Shown: piece by piece, positions 8,285 to 16,427 of the stretch | Numbering within the stretch: position 1 is the stretch's first letter | Layout: every line of letters starts with the position of its first letter | From: Streptomyces sp. NBC_00258 | GTDB taxonomy: Bacteria; Actinomycetota; Actinomycetes; Streptomycetales; Streptomycetaceae | Length of the DNA stretch: 64,000 bases | Assembly: GCF_036182465.1 (NCBI RefSeq) | Contig: NZ_CP108081.1 | Coordinates: 9,424,001 to 9,488,000, forward strand | Direction of reading: 5' to 3' | Made by a program: the position numbers and the translations under genes | Notes under the pieces: model-generated | Told to the model about the DNA's origin: nothing | The model's database searches: none | The model's input: the letters and a program-made list of their open reading frames with translations, nothing else

Positions 8285-9946
8285 GTGGACGAGAGCGGCG
8301 GGAGCGGGCAGCCGCGATCCGGCACGGACGAGGCGGACGAGCGCCGTACGGGTCGGCCGCGCCCCGGTGATCCGGCCACCCCGACGGCCCGGCCGCACTC
8401 CGACGAGGAACCGCACGACGCCGACGCCCCGGCGAACCCCGAGCCCGAGGCAGAGACGGACACGGCAGCGGCAGCGGGGCACCAGGACCAGAGCCAGGGA
8501 ACCCCGGAGGACTCGGCGGACGACCAGGCCGCTGGAGCCGCTGGAGCCGCTGGAGCCGCTGGAGCCGCTGGAGCCGCTGGAGCCGCTGGAACGGCCGCAG
8601 AGAAAGAAGCGCGGGCGGACGCGCCGACGGCCGACCTGCGAAAGAAGGAGCCCACCCCACCGCCCGCCCCGGACCCCCGCTCCGACGGCCCCACGCCCGG
8701 GCAGCCCCACGACGTCCACCGCACCGAGGCACACACCCCGCCCACCAAGCCCAAGTCCGGGCGGAAGCGGGGCTCGTCCTCCCGGCGCGGCAAGGAACCG
8801 GGCGGCGGCCTGCTCATGGGACGCCCCTTCGGCGTCCCCGTGTACGTGGCGCCCAGCTGGTTCCTCGTCGCCGCACTCATCACCTGGGTCTTCGGCGGCC
8901 AGCTCGACCGCGTTCTCCCCGAACTCGGCATGGCCCGCTACCTCGTCTCGCTCTTCTTCGCGGTCGCCTTCTACGCCTCCGTACTCGTCCACGAGCTGGC
9001 CCACACGGTCGCCGCCCTGCGCTTCGGACTGCCGGTGCGCCGGATCCAGCTGCAGTTCTTCGGCGGTGTCTCGGAGATCGAGAAGGAGTCCGAGACCCCC
9101 GGCCGCGAGTTCGTCCTCGCCTTCGTCGGCCCCCTGCTCTCGCTGATCCTCGGAGGCCTCTTCTACCTCGCCCTGCAGGCCGTCGAGCCGGGCACGGTCC
9201 CGGGCGTCCTGCTGGCCGGCCTGATGATCTCGAACCTGATCGTCGCCGCCTTCAACCTGCTCCCCGGCCTGCCCCTCGACGGCGGCCGGATGCTCAGGGC
9301 AGTCGTCTGGAAGATCACCGGCAAGCCGATGAGCGGCACGATCGCCGCCGCCTGGGTCGGCCGCGCGCTCGCGATCTCCGTACTCATCGGACTGCCCCTG
9401 CTCACCCAGTCAGGGGCGCTCGGCGCCGACGCCGAGGACATCGGCGGCATGGACACCGTCATGGACGCCCTGCTCGCCGCGATCCTGGCCGCGATCATCT
9501 GGACCGGCGCCGGGAACAGCCTGCGCATGGCCCGCCTGCGCGAACACCTGCCCGAGCTGAGGGCCCGGGCCCTCACCCGCCGCGCGGTGCCCGTGGAGAC
9601 CAACACCCCGCTCTCCGAGGCGCTGCGCCGGGCCAACGACGCGGGCGCCCGAGCCCTGGTGGTGGTCGACCCCGACGGCGAACCCCTCTCCCTGGTCCGC
9701 GAGGCCGCCATCGTCGGCGTACCGGAACACCGCCGCCCCTGGGTCGCCGTCAGCGGCCTCGCCCAGGACCTGACGGACGGCATGCGGGTCTCCGCCGAAC
9801 TGGCCGGAGAGGACCTCCTGGACGCCCTGCGCGCGGCCCCCGCGACCGAGTACCTGGTGGTGGAGGACTCCGGCGAGATCTACGGAGTCCTCTCGGCGGC
9901 GGACGTGGAGAAGGCGTTCGTGAAGGCGATGGCCCGCCCGAACTGA
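8285..9946 (+). CDS. M50 site-2-type membrane metalloprotease with C-terminal CBS region
   Basis: Intramembrane zinc metalloprotease of the rhomboid-unrelated S2P/SpoIVFB class, 553 aa. GTG 8285 is chosen because of the gagggga site just before it; the frame is open further upstream but has no such site. The first 175 or so residues are hydrophilic and low-complexity and include an Ala-Gly-Ala run. Membrane segments follow, with the zinc motif HELAH near residue 236 and the second zinc-ligand motif LLPGLPLDGGRML near residue 325. The last 120 residues resemble a CBS pair, which often senses adenosine nucleotides. The substrate is unknown; anti-sigma factors are typical for this class. Confidence 0.9.
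   Translation: MDESGGSGQPRSGTDEADERRTGRPRPGDPATPTARPHSDEEPHDADAPANPEPEAETDTAAAAGHQDQSQGTPEDSADDQAAGAAGAAGAAGAAGAAGAAGTAAEKEARADAPTADLRKKEPTPPPAPDPRSDGPTPGQPHDVHRTEAHTPPTKPKSGRKRGSSSRRGKEPGGGLLMGRPFGVPVYVAPSWFLVAALITWVFGGQLDRVLPELGMARYLVSLFFAVAFYASVLVHELAHTVAALRFGLPVRRIQLQFFGGVSEIEKESETPGREFVLAFVGPLLSLILGGLFYLALQAVEPGTVPGVLLAGLMISNLIVAAFNLLPGLPLDGGRMLRAVVWKITGKPMSGTIAAAWVGRALAISVLIGLPLLTQSGALGADAEDIGGMDTVMDALLAAILAAIIWTGAGNSLRMARLREHLPELRARALTRRAVPVETNTPLSEALRRANDAGARALVVVDPDGEPLSLVREAAIVGVPEHRRPWVAVSGLAQDLTDGMRVSAELAGEDLLDALRAAPATEYLVVEDSGEIYGVLSAADVEKAFVKAMARPN
8531..8593 (+). repeat. 9-bp minisatellite inside the M50 protease gene
   Basis: Six perfect copies of gctggagcc (8531-8584) and a partial seventh encode repeated Ala-Gly-Ala in the hydrophilic N-terminal region. 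The unit length keeps the frame, so copy number can vary without inactivating the gene. Confidence 0.95.
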
Positions 9947-9968
9947 GTACGGCGCCCGTGTGTACGGC

Positions 9969-10022
9969 GGCGCCCCGTCAGGGGCGCGGGGAACTGCGCG
10001 CCCAGCCACGAGGCACCCGCAG
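9969..10022 (-). repeat. Dispersed intergenic repeat, short subtype (copy 2)
   Basis: On the minus strand it reads ctgcgggtgcc...ggctgggcgcgcagttccccgcgcccct and ends in a small ggcgcccc/ggggcgc hairpin. It lies between the protease and trmI genes. Confidence 0.75.
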
Positions 10023-10079
10023 ATTCCCCACGCACCCCGAGCGGTCAGAGCGCCCGGCAGGGACCGGTAGGCTGTTCAC

Positions 10080-10982
10080 ATGTCCGAACCGACCGGTGCC
10101 GCCCGCCGACGCGGGCCCTTCAAGGTCGGGGACCAGGTTCAGCTGACCGACCCCAAGGGCCGCCACTACACGTTCACGCTCGAAGCGGGGAAGAACTTCC
10201 ACACCCACAAGGGTTCCTTCCCGCACGACGAGCTGATCGGCGCTCCCGAGGGCAGCGTTGTCCGCACCACGGGGAACGTCGCCTATCTGGCACTGCGCCC
10301 CCTGCTCCCCGACTACGTCCTGTCCATGCCCCGCGGCGCCGCCGTGGTCTACCCCAAGGACGCGGGGCAGATCCTGGCCTTCGCCGACATCTTCCCCGGC
10401 GCACGCGTCGTGGAAGCGGGCGTGGGCTCCGGCTCGCTCAGCAGTTTCCTGCTGCGCGCCATCGGCGACGAGGGCATGCTGCACTCCTACGAGCGCCGCG
10501 AGGACTTCGCCGAGATCGCCCAGCAGAACGTGGAGCGCTACTTCGGCGGCCCGCACCCCGCCTGGCAGCTCACCGTCGGTGACCTCCAGGACAACCTCAG
10601 CGACACCGAGGTCGACCGCGTCGTCCTCGACATGCTCGCCCCGTGGGAGTGCCTGGAGGCCGTCTCCAAGGCGCTCGTCCCCGGCGGCATCGTCTGCTGC
10701 TACGTGGCGACCACCACCCAGCTCGCCCGGACCGTCGAGTCCATCCGTGAGATCGGCTGCTTCAACGAGCCGAGCGCCTGGGAGTCGATGATCCGCAACT
10801 GGCACGTCGAGGGCCTGGCCGTCCGCCCCGACCACCGGATGATCGGCCACACCGGCTTCCTGCTCACCGCCCGCCGCCTCGCGGACGGCGTCGAGCCGCC
10901 GATGCGCCGCCGCCGTCCCTCCAAGGGCGCGTACGGCGAGGATTACACCGGTCCGAACGCCGACGGAGGCGCCGGCCGCTGA
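10080..10982 (+). CDS. trmI: tRNA (adenine-58-N1)-methyltransferase TrmI
   Basis: AdoMet-dependent methyltransferase that makes m1A58 in the T-loop of tRNA, 300 aa, matching actinobacterial TrmI in length. An N-terminal beta-barrel part (KVGDQVQLTDPKGRHY) precedes the Rossmann fold. The AdoMet motif is VVEAGVGSGSLSSFLL near residues 116-131, followed by DLQDNLSD and the catalytic-site VLDMLAPWE segment. The order trmI then arc is also found in mycobacteria, where Rv2118c is the homologue. The start is ATG 10080. A very strong terminator follows at 11032. Confidence 0.95.
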   Translation: MSEPTGAARRRGPFKVGDQVQLTDPKGRHYTFTLEAGKNFHTHKGSFPHDELIGAPEGSVVRTTGNVAYLALRPLLPDYVLSMPRGAAVVYPKDAGQILAFADIFPGARVVEAGVGSGSLSSFLLRAIGDEGMLHSYERREDFAEIAQQNVERYFGGPHPAWQLTVGDLQDNLSDTEVDRVVLDMLAPWECLEAVSKALVPGGIVCCYVATTTQLARTVESIREIGCFNEPSAWESMIRNWHVEGLAVRPDHRMIGHTGFLLTARRLADGVEPPMRRRRPSKGAYGEDYTGPNADGGAGR

Positions 10983-11031
10983 CCGACGGAGGGCCGGCCG
11001 CCGAGGCGGCCCTGTGCCGCGTACAACGCTC

Positions 11032-11084
11032 AAGCGTCGTGGCCGAGTTCCCGAGAGCACCTCGGGAACTCGGCCACGACGCTT
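11032..11084. terminator. Terminator after trmI
   Basis: A perfect 24-bp stem (11032-11055 and 11061-11084) with the 5-base loop agcac is followed by ttcc. Confidence 0.9.
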
Positions 11085-11196
11085 TTCCCTTGACTCCCCG
11101 CCAGTAACCCCGGACCCCGCCGTTCCCTCACGGTGTGACGTGTGGCACCATGCTGGCCACCCCCACCGGCACAGCCCTCACAGGAGACACTTCCTA

Positions 11197-11772
11197 GTGC
11201 AGCAATCCGCCGTTCCGGAACTGGCACACACGCACACCCGTCCGATCCACTGGCTGGCCACGGCGACCGCCCTCGCCGGAGTGGTCGCGGCCTCCGGCTT
11301 CCTGCAGCCCGACCGGGCCACCGCCGCCCAGCACGGCCCCGAGTCGAAGACGGCCCCGGCCGCCGTGGCGCCGCCCGACCCGGCCGGCGTCGAATTCCCG
11401 ATCGAGTGCGGCCCCAACGAGGCCGCCGTCCAGAGACAGGCTTCCGGGGACCTCGACGGCGACGGCCGCCCCGAGACGGTCGCCGTGGTGCGCTGCGAGG
11501 CCGGCATCGGCACTCCGCCCAGCGGTGTCTACGTCGTCACGCGGTCCGCGGACGACCCGAAGCCCCGTGTCGTCGCCACCCTGGTCGACCCGAAGGACCG
11601 GCTGAGCGTCAAGGACTTCGCCGTCCGTGACGCCACGATCACCGCGACCCTCCTCGGCTACTCGTCGCGCGACGTACCGAGTTGCTGTCCGGACGTGACC
11701 GAGCGCGCCAAGTGGCAGTGGAAGAACGGCGCGTTCGCCCGCTCGACACCGTCCGAGGCCCACAGTGTGTGA
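11197..11772 (+). CDS. Secreted protein of unknown function
   Basis: Unrecognised exported protein, 191 aa from GTG 11197, which follows an aggag site at 11182-11186. A hydrophobic segment near residues 19-36 and the ATAAQ site near residue 45 look like a Sec signal peptide. The mature part contains DLDGDGRPETVAVV, an acidic calcium-binding-like loop reminiscent of FG-GAP or dockerin loops, and four cysteines, two of them adjacent in PSCCPD. The function is unknown. Its position between trmI and the ferredoxin/arc genes says little, since strong terminator-like structures isolate it on both sides. Confidence 0.75.
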   Translation: MQQSAVPELAHTHTRPIHWLATATALAGVVAASGFLQPDRATAAQHGPESKTAPAAVAPPDPAGVEFPIECGPNEAAVQRQASGDLDGDGRPETVAVVRCEAGIGTPPSGVYVVTRSADDPKPRVVATLVDPKDRLSVKDFAVRDATITATLLGYSSRDVPSCCPDVTERAKWQWKNGAFARSTPSEAHSV

Positions 11773-11808
11773 GAGCGGGCCGGGCGTGAGAAATCAGACA
11801 AGCCGTTA

Positions 11809-11836
11809 CGCGGAGTGGCTTTCCGGTCACTCCGCG
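11809..11836. terminator. Candidate bidirectional terminator between convergent genes
   Basis: A 9-bp perfect stem (cgcggagtg with cactccgcg) and a 10-base loop overlap the stop codon of the ferredoxin gene. There is no long T run. Confidence 0.55.
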
Positions 11837-12126
11837 TCGGGGCCGTAGACCTCGACCCTGTCCGAAACCCGACGTACATGGATGCAGTCGCCCGGGCACT
11901 CCTTCGCGGAGTCGGCGACATCACGCAGAAGCGTCAGCGGTACGGGCGTTGTGGCGCCCGGGGCCTGCAGGAGTTCGTCCTGGGAACTCTTCACGTAGGC
12001 CAGGCCGTCGATGTCCAGCTCGAAGACCTCGGGGGCGTACTGGGCGCAGATTCCGTCGCCGGTACAGAGGTCCTGGTCGATCCAGACCTCGAGCCCCTCG
12101 CCGTCGACTCCGGCCTCCTGCTGCAC
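11827..12126 (-). CDS. Small ferredoxin, [3Fe-4S] or [4Fe-4S] type
   Basis: Soluble electron-transfer protein, 99 aa from GTG 12126, chosen because ggag lies eight bases upstream; the open frame continues but no site supports a longer form. Cluster ligands are visible in DLCTGDGICAQ near residue 20 and in AKECPGDCI near residue 80. Single-cluster ferredoxins of this kind often serve cytochromes P450 or reductases. The gene is divergent from arc and shares a 259-bp control region with it. Its physiological partner is not apparent; no P450 or reductase is adjacent. Confidence 0.9.
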   Translation of the reverse strand: MQQEAGVDGEGLEVWIDQDLCTGDGICAQYAPEVFELDIDGLAYVKSSQDELLQAPGATTPVPLTLLRDVADSAKECPGDCIHVRRVSDRVEVYGPDAE

Positions 12127-12172
12127 GGTCGTTTCTCCTGCCGTTTCCTGCGCCGAGCGATCCGAAGACTTG

Positions 12173-12217
12173 GGAATCGGGCCAGCTCTGGCGGGTGTTG
12201 AACACTTCGACCCTACC
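12173..12217. promoter_or_regulatory. Divergent control region, ferredoxin/arc
   Basis: Three signals overlap here. GGAAT (12173-12177) followed after 19 bases by GTT (12197-12199) resembles a sigma-R promoter facing arc, one base longer than the usual 18. GTGTTGAACAC (12195-12205) is a perfect palindrome. TAGGGT on the minus strand (12215-12210) is a likely -10 for the ferredoxin gene. All are sequence matches only. Confidence 0.4.
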
Positions 12218-12341
12218 TCCGTCGGCTTCCCAATCGCGTTGTGTGGGTATTCCACTGGCGTGAGGGAGAGCGCAAGGGTGAAGATCGGACACACCTCGAC
12301 CGTCTTTGTGATCTAGGGGTTTCAATCGACACCCACCCAGG

Positions 12342-12347
12342 TAGGGT
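12342..12347 (+). promoter_or_regulatory. Candidate -10 of arc
   Basis: TAGGGT lies 39 bases before the arc start codon, in the same GTAGGGTCTG context found before pup. The -35 is poor. Confidence 0.4.
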
Positions 12348-12385
12348 CTGGAAGCGTCCAGCTCCCCTTGGAGGAGGTGAGGACC

Positions 12386-14152
12386 GTGGCAGCCCACGAC
12401 GACGACATGAACCGCGGCATCCGCCCGGGACGAGGGTCCGACGACCCGTCCGGGCAGATTGCCTACCTTGAGCAGGAGATCGCCGTCCTGCGACGCAAGC
12501 TCGCCGACTCTCCGCGACACACGAGGATTCTCGAAGAGCGGATCGTCGAGCTGCAGACAAACCTGGCCGGCGTGTCCGCGCAGAACGAGCGGCTCGCGGG
12601 CACCCTCCGAGAGGCCCGCGACCAGATCGTGGCACTCAAGGAGGAGGTCGACCGGCTCGCACAGCCGCCGGCCGGCTTCGGTGTCTTCCTCGTGGCGAAC
12701 GAGGACGGTACGGCCGACATCTTCACCGGGGGCCGCAAGCTCCGGGTGAACGTCAGCCCCAGCGTCGAGCTCGAAGAGCTCAGGCGCGGCCAGGAAGTGA
12801 TGCTCAACGAAGCTCTCAACGTGGTCGAGGCCATGGAGTACGAGAGCGTCGGCGACATCGTCACCCTCAAGGAGATCCTCGAGGACGGTGAGCGCGCCCT
12901 CGTGGTCGGGCACACCGACGAGGAACGGGTGGTACGGCTAGCCGAGCCGCTGATGGATGTCACCATCCGCCCCGGCGACGCCCTGCTCCTCGAACCCCGC
13001 TCCGGCTATGTCTACGAGGTCGTTCCCAAGAGCGAGGTCGAGGAACTCGTCCTCGAAGAGGTCCCGGACATCGGCTACGAGCAGATCGGCGGTCTGGGCG
13101 GCCAGATCGAGATGATCCGCGACGCGGTCGAGCTCCCGTACCTCTACCCCGACCTGTTCAAGGAGCACGAACTGCGGCCGCCCAAGGGCGTACTGCTGTA
13201 CGGGCCCCCCGGATGCGGCAAGACGCTCATCGCCAAGGCCGTCGCCAACTCGCTGGCCAAGAAGGTCGCCGAGGTGACCGGGCAGGCCACGGGCAAGAGC
13301 TTCTTCCTCAACATCAAGGGTCCCGAGCTCCTCAACAAGTACGTCGGTGAGACCGAGCGGCAGATCCGCCTCGTCTTCCAGCGTGCTCGTGAGAAGGCCA
13401 GCGAGGGCACCCCCGTCATCGTCTTCTTCGACGAGATGGAGTCCCTCTTCCGCACCCGTGGATCGGGCGTCAGCTCGGACGTGGAGAACACCATCGTCCC
13501 GCAGCTGCTCGCCGAGATCGACGGCGTGGAGGGCCTACAGAACGTGGTGGTGATCGGCGCCTCGAACCGTGAGGACATGATCGACCCCGCGATCCTGCGT
13601 CCCGGCCGTCTCGACGTGAAGATCAAGATCGAGCGTCCGGACGCCGAGGCGGCCAAGGACATCTTCGCCAAGTACCTCACCGAGCGCCTCCCGCTGCACT
13701 CCGACGACGTCGGCGAGCACGGCGGCAGCAAGACCACCACGGTCCAGAGCATGATCCAGACCGCCGTCGAGCACATGTACACCGAGTCCGAGGAGAACCG
13801 CTTCCTCGAGGTCACGTACGCCAACGGCGACAAGGAAGTCCTGTACTTCAAGGACTTCAACTCCGGCGCCATGATCGAGAACATCGTCGGCCGCGCCAAG
13901 AAGATGGCGATCAAGGACTTCCTCGAGCACAACCAGAAGGGTCTGAGGGTCTCCCACCTGCTCCAGGCCTGCGTGGACGAGTTCAAGGAGAACGAGGACC
14001 TGCCGAACACCACGAACCCGGACGACTGGGCCCGTATCTCCGGAAAGAAGGGCGAACGGATCGTTTACATCCGGACGCTCATCACCGGAAAGCAGGGCGC
14101 GGACACCGGACGCTCCATCGACACGGTGGCGAACACCGGTCAGTACCTGTAA
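12386..14152 (+). CDS. arc: Proteasomal ATPase ARC (Mpa)
   Basis: Hexameric AAA+ unfoldase that recognises pupylated proteins and feeds them to the 20S proteasome. It is 588 aa from GTG 12386, which follows ggaggaggtgagg; a TTG 18 bases upstream overlaps that site and is rejected. An N-terminal coiled coil (residues about 25-85) binds Pup. Next comes a double OB region, then the ATPase with Walker A GPPGCGKT near residue 280 and Walker B IVFFDEMES. The extreme C-terminus is TGQYL, the tail that docks on the proteasome alpha ring. Its own terminator follows, so it is likely a single-gene transcript next to dop. Confidence 0.98.
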   Translation: MAAHDDDMNRGIRPGRGSDDPSGQIAYLEQEIAVLRRKLADSPRHTRILEERIVELQTNLAGVSAQNERLAGTLREARDQIVALKEEVDRLAQPPAGFGVFLVANEDGTADIFTGGRKLRVNVSPSVELEELRRGQEVMLNEALNVVEAMEYESVGDIVTLKEILEDGERALVVGHTDEERVVRLAEPLMDVTIRPGDALLLEPRSGYVYEVVPKSEVEELVLEEVPDIGYEQIGGLGGQIEMIRDAVELPYLYPDLFKEHELRPPKGVLLYGPPGCGKTLIAKAVANSLAKKVAEVTGQATGKSFFLNIKGPELLNKYVGETERQIRLVFQRAREKASEGTPVIVFFDEMESLFRTRGSGVSSDVENTIVPQLLAEIDGVEGLQNVVVIGASNREDMIDPAILRPGRLDVKIKIERPDAEAAKDIFAKYLTERLPLHSDDVGEHGGSKTTTVQSMIQTAVEHMYTESEENRFLEVTYANGDKEVLYFKDFNSGAMIENIVGRAKKMAIKDFLEHNQKGLRVSHLLQACVDEFKENEDLPNTTNPDDWARISGKKGERIVYIRTLITGKQGADTGRSIDTVANTGQYL

Positions 14153-14162
14153 AAGACAGGGT

Positions 14163-14204
14163 GGCTGCGGGTGCCCTTACTGGGTACCCGCAGCCGACTG
14201 TTTT
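14163..14204 (+). terminator. Terminator of arc
   Basis: A 14-bp stem (14163-14176 with 14182-14195, one G-T pair) has a 5-base loop and four T at 14201-14204. Confidence 0.8.
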
Positions 14205-14386
14205 CCAGGGCACAGCTGGAGCTGAGCAATGACGCAAATGATCTCCCCACCAGCGCAAAGGCGCTCTAGGCTCTTCGGTACCGCCGAGTCGCGCAGTGCG
14301 GGGACGGGCACCGCACACGCACCGGAGCGCCAGCGGTACTTGAGCGGCGTCCCCGACCGAGGACGCCGCCGGGCAAGGAGGGCCGC

Positions 14387-15898
14387 ATGACCGTACGGCG
14401 AGTAATGGGCATCGAGACGGAGTACGGGATCTCCGTCCCCGGCCACCCCAACGCCAATGCCATGCTCACCTCGTCCCAGATCGTCAACGCCTACGCGGCG
14501 GCGATGCACCGGGCCCGGCGGGCCCGCTGGGACTTCGAGGAGGAGAACCCGCTGCGGGACGCGCGGGGCTTCGACCTCGCCCGCGAGGCCGCCGACTCCA
14601 GTCAGCTCACCGACGAGGACATCGGCCTCGCCAATGTCATCCTCACCAACGGGGCACGGCTGTACGTGGACCACGCGCACCCGGAGTACAGCTCTCCCGA
14701 GGTGACCAACCCGATGGACGCCGTCCTGTGGGACAAGGCCGGCGAGCGCATCATGGCGGAGGCCGCGGAGCGCGCGGCCCAGCTGCCCGGGGCCCAGCCG
14801 ATCCACCTCTACAAGAACAACACCGACAACAAGGGCGCCTCGTACGGCACGCACGAGAACTACCTGATGAAGCGGGAGACCCCCTTCTCGGACATCGTGC
14901 GTCACCTCACGCCGTTCTTTGTCTCACGCCAGGTCGTCACCGGAGCGGGCCGCGTCGGTATCGGCCAGGACGGGCACGAGCACGGCTTCCAGCTCAGTCA
15001 GCGTGCCGACTACTTCGAGGTCGAGGTGGGCCTCGAAACCACCCTCAAGCGCCCGATCATCAACACGCGTGACGAGCCGCACGCGGACGCCGAGAAGTAC
15101 CGCCGCCTGCACGTGATCATCGGCGACGCGAACCTCTCGGAGATCTCGACCTATCTCAAGCTCGGCACGACCGCCCTCGTCCTGTCGATGATCGAGGACG
15201 GCTTCATCGCCGTGGACCTCGCCGTGGACCAGCCGGTGCGCACGCTGCACCAGGTCTCGCACGACCCGACCCTCAAGCGCCTGATCACGCTCCGTAGCGG
15301 CCGGACGCTCACCGCGGTCCAGCTGCAGATGGAGTACTTCGAACTGGCGCGCAAGTACGTCGAGGAGCGGTTCGGCGCGGACGCGGACGAGCAGACCAAG
15401 GACGTGCTCACCCGCTGGGAGGACGTCCTGGGGCGCCTGGAGAGCGATCCCATGAGTCTGGCGGGCGAGCTGGACTGGGTGGCCAAGCGGGAGCTCATGG
15501 AGGGCTACCGGCGCCGTGACAGCCTCGAATGGGACGCGGCGCGGCTGCACCTGGTCGACCTCCAGTACGCCGACGTGCGCTCGGAGAAGGGCCTCTACAA
15601 CCGTCTCGTGGCCCGCGGCAGGATGAAGCGCCTGCTGGACGAGACGGACGTGGAGCGGGCCCGGACGAAGCCGCCGGAGGACACGCGCGCGTACTTCCGC
15701 GGGCGCTGTCTGGAGCAGTACGCGGACGACGTGGCGGCGGCCTCCTGGGACTCGGTGATCTTCGATCTGCCGGGCCGGGACTCGCTCCAGCGGGTCCCAA
15801 CCCTCGAGCCGCTTCGCGGAACGCGTAATCACGTCAAGGAGCTCCTCGACCGCTGCCGTACGGCGGAAGACCTGGTCAGGGTGCTTTCGGGCGGCTGA
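14387..15898 (+). CDS. dop: Depupylase / Pup deamidase Dop
   Basis: Carboxylate-amine ligase-fold enzyme that removes Pup from substrates and, in organisms with a Gln-ended Pup, deamidates it. It is 503 aa from ATG 14387 behind an aaggagg-type site. The N-terminal ATP/metal motif is MGIETEYG near residue 7, followed by the Dop-specific loop region and the conserved INTRDEPHAD segment near residue 224, shared with PafA. The Pup encoded just downstream already ends in Glu, so only depupylation is needed here. It is paralogous to pafA at 20700. The 165-bp gap to pup holds a candidate promoter. Confidence 0.97.
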   Translation: MTVRRVMGIETEYGISVPGHPNANAMLTSSQIVNAYAAAMHRARRARWDFEEENPLRDARGFDLAREAADSSQLTDEDIGLANVILTNGARLYVDHAHPEYSSPEVTNPMDAVLWDKAGERIMAEAAERAAQLPGAQPIHLYKNNTDNKGASYGTHENYLMKRETPFSDIVRHLTPFFVSRQVVTGAGRVGIGQDGHEHGFQLSQRADYFEVEVGLETTLKRPIINTRDEPHADAEKYRRLHVIIGDANLSEISTYLKLGTTALVLSMIEDGFIAVDLAVDQPVRTLHQVSHDPTLKRLITLRSGRTLTAVQLQMEYFELARKYVEERFGADADEQTKDVLTRWEDVLGRLESDPMSLAGELDWVAKRELMEGYRRRDSLEWDAARLHLVDLQYADVRSEKGLYNRLVARGRMKRLLDETDVERARTKPPEDTRAYFRGRCLEQYADDVAAASWDSVIFDLPGRDSLQRVPTLEPLRGTRNHVKELLDRCRTAEDLVRVLSGG

Positions 15899-16005
15899 CC
15901 GGGCCGCCGCGGCCCTCGGGCCGATGCGGCGGGGCGAGGTGGAAAGAGGCGGCGTCCGGGAATCATCGAGGTGGCCCCCGGACGTTGTAGCAACTGCGGG
16001 GCCGA

Positions 16006-16027
16006 TGTCGGACCCTGCTTGTAGGGT
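16006..16027 (+). promoter_or_regulatory. Candidate PafBC-like promoter of pup
   Basis: TGTCGG (16006-16011), ten bases, then TAGGGT (16022-16027) match the core of the mycobacterial RecA-independent damage promoter (TGTCR with a TAnnnT -10). The flanking bases of the nine-base upstream element match less well than at helY. Confidence 0.4.
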
Positions 16028-16063
16028 CTGATCAAGAACGTCGAACCGAGCGGGGTGAGGGTT

Positions 16064-16279
16064 ATGGCGACCAAGGACACCGGCGGCGGACAGCAGAAGG
16101 CGACGCGCAACACCGAGGAGGTCGAGGAAGCGCCCGAGGCGCAGGCATCCGAAGACCTCAAGGAGCGCCAGGAGAAGCTGTCGGACGATGTCGACTCCGT
16201 ACTGGACGAGATCGACGACGTCCTCGAGGAGAACGCAGAGGACTTCGTGCGTTCCTTCGTCCAGAAGGGCGGAGAGTAA
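16064..16279 (+). CDS. pup: Prokaryotic ubiquitin-like protein Pup
   Basis: Small intrinsically disordered protein tag, 71 aa from ATG 16064; a GTG three codons earlier is part of the ribosome-binding region ggggtgagg. The C-terminal half is predicted helical and binds the ARC coiled coil. The end is VQKGGE, so the C-terminal glutamate is encoded directly and can be ligated by PafA to substrate lysines without prior deamidation. It is highly acidic with few hydrophobic residues, as expected. It sits between dop and prcB, as in other actinobacteria. Confidence 0.98.
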   Translation: MATKDTGGGQQKATRNTEEVEEAPEAQASEDLKERQEKLSDDVDSVLDEIDDVLEENAEDFVRSFVQKGGE

Positions 16280-16427
16280 CCCCGGTTGTCCGCCCCGGAG
16301 TCGGCCCGTTCCATCGGGTCGGCGCCGGGACGGATGACTGGCGTAGGTACGGGTATGGTCCGTGCACAGATTTGATGATCGGCTCGGCCGTCCCCGGCGG
16401 GCCGCCGCCTACGTGGAAGGACATCGC

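Noticed and set aside
8529..8595. CRISPR-like array at the 9-bp repeats
   Set aside because: The units are contiguous without spacers and encode an in-frame Ala-Gly-Ala run.
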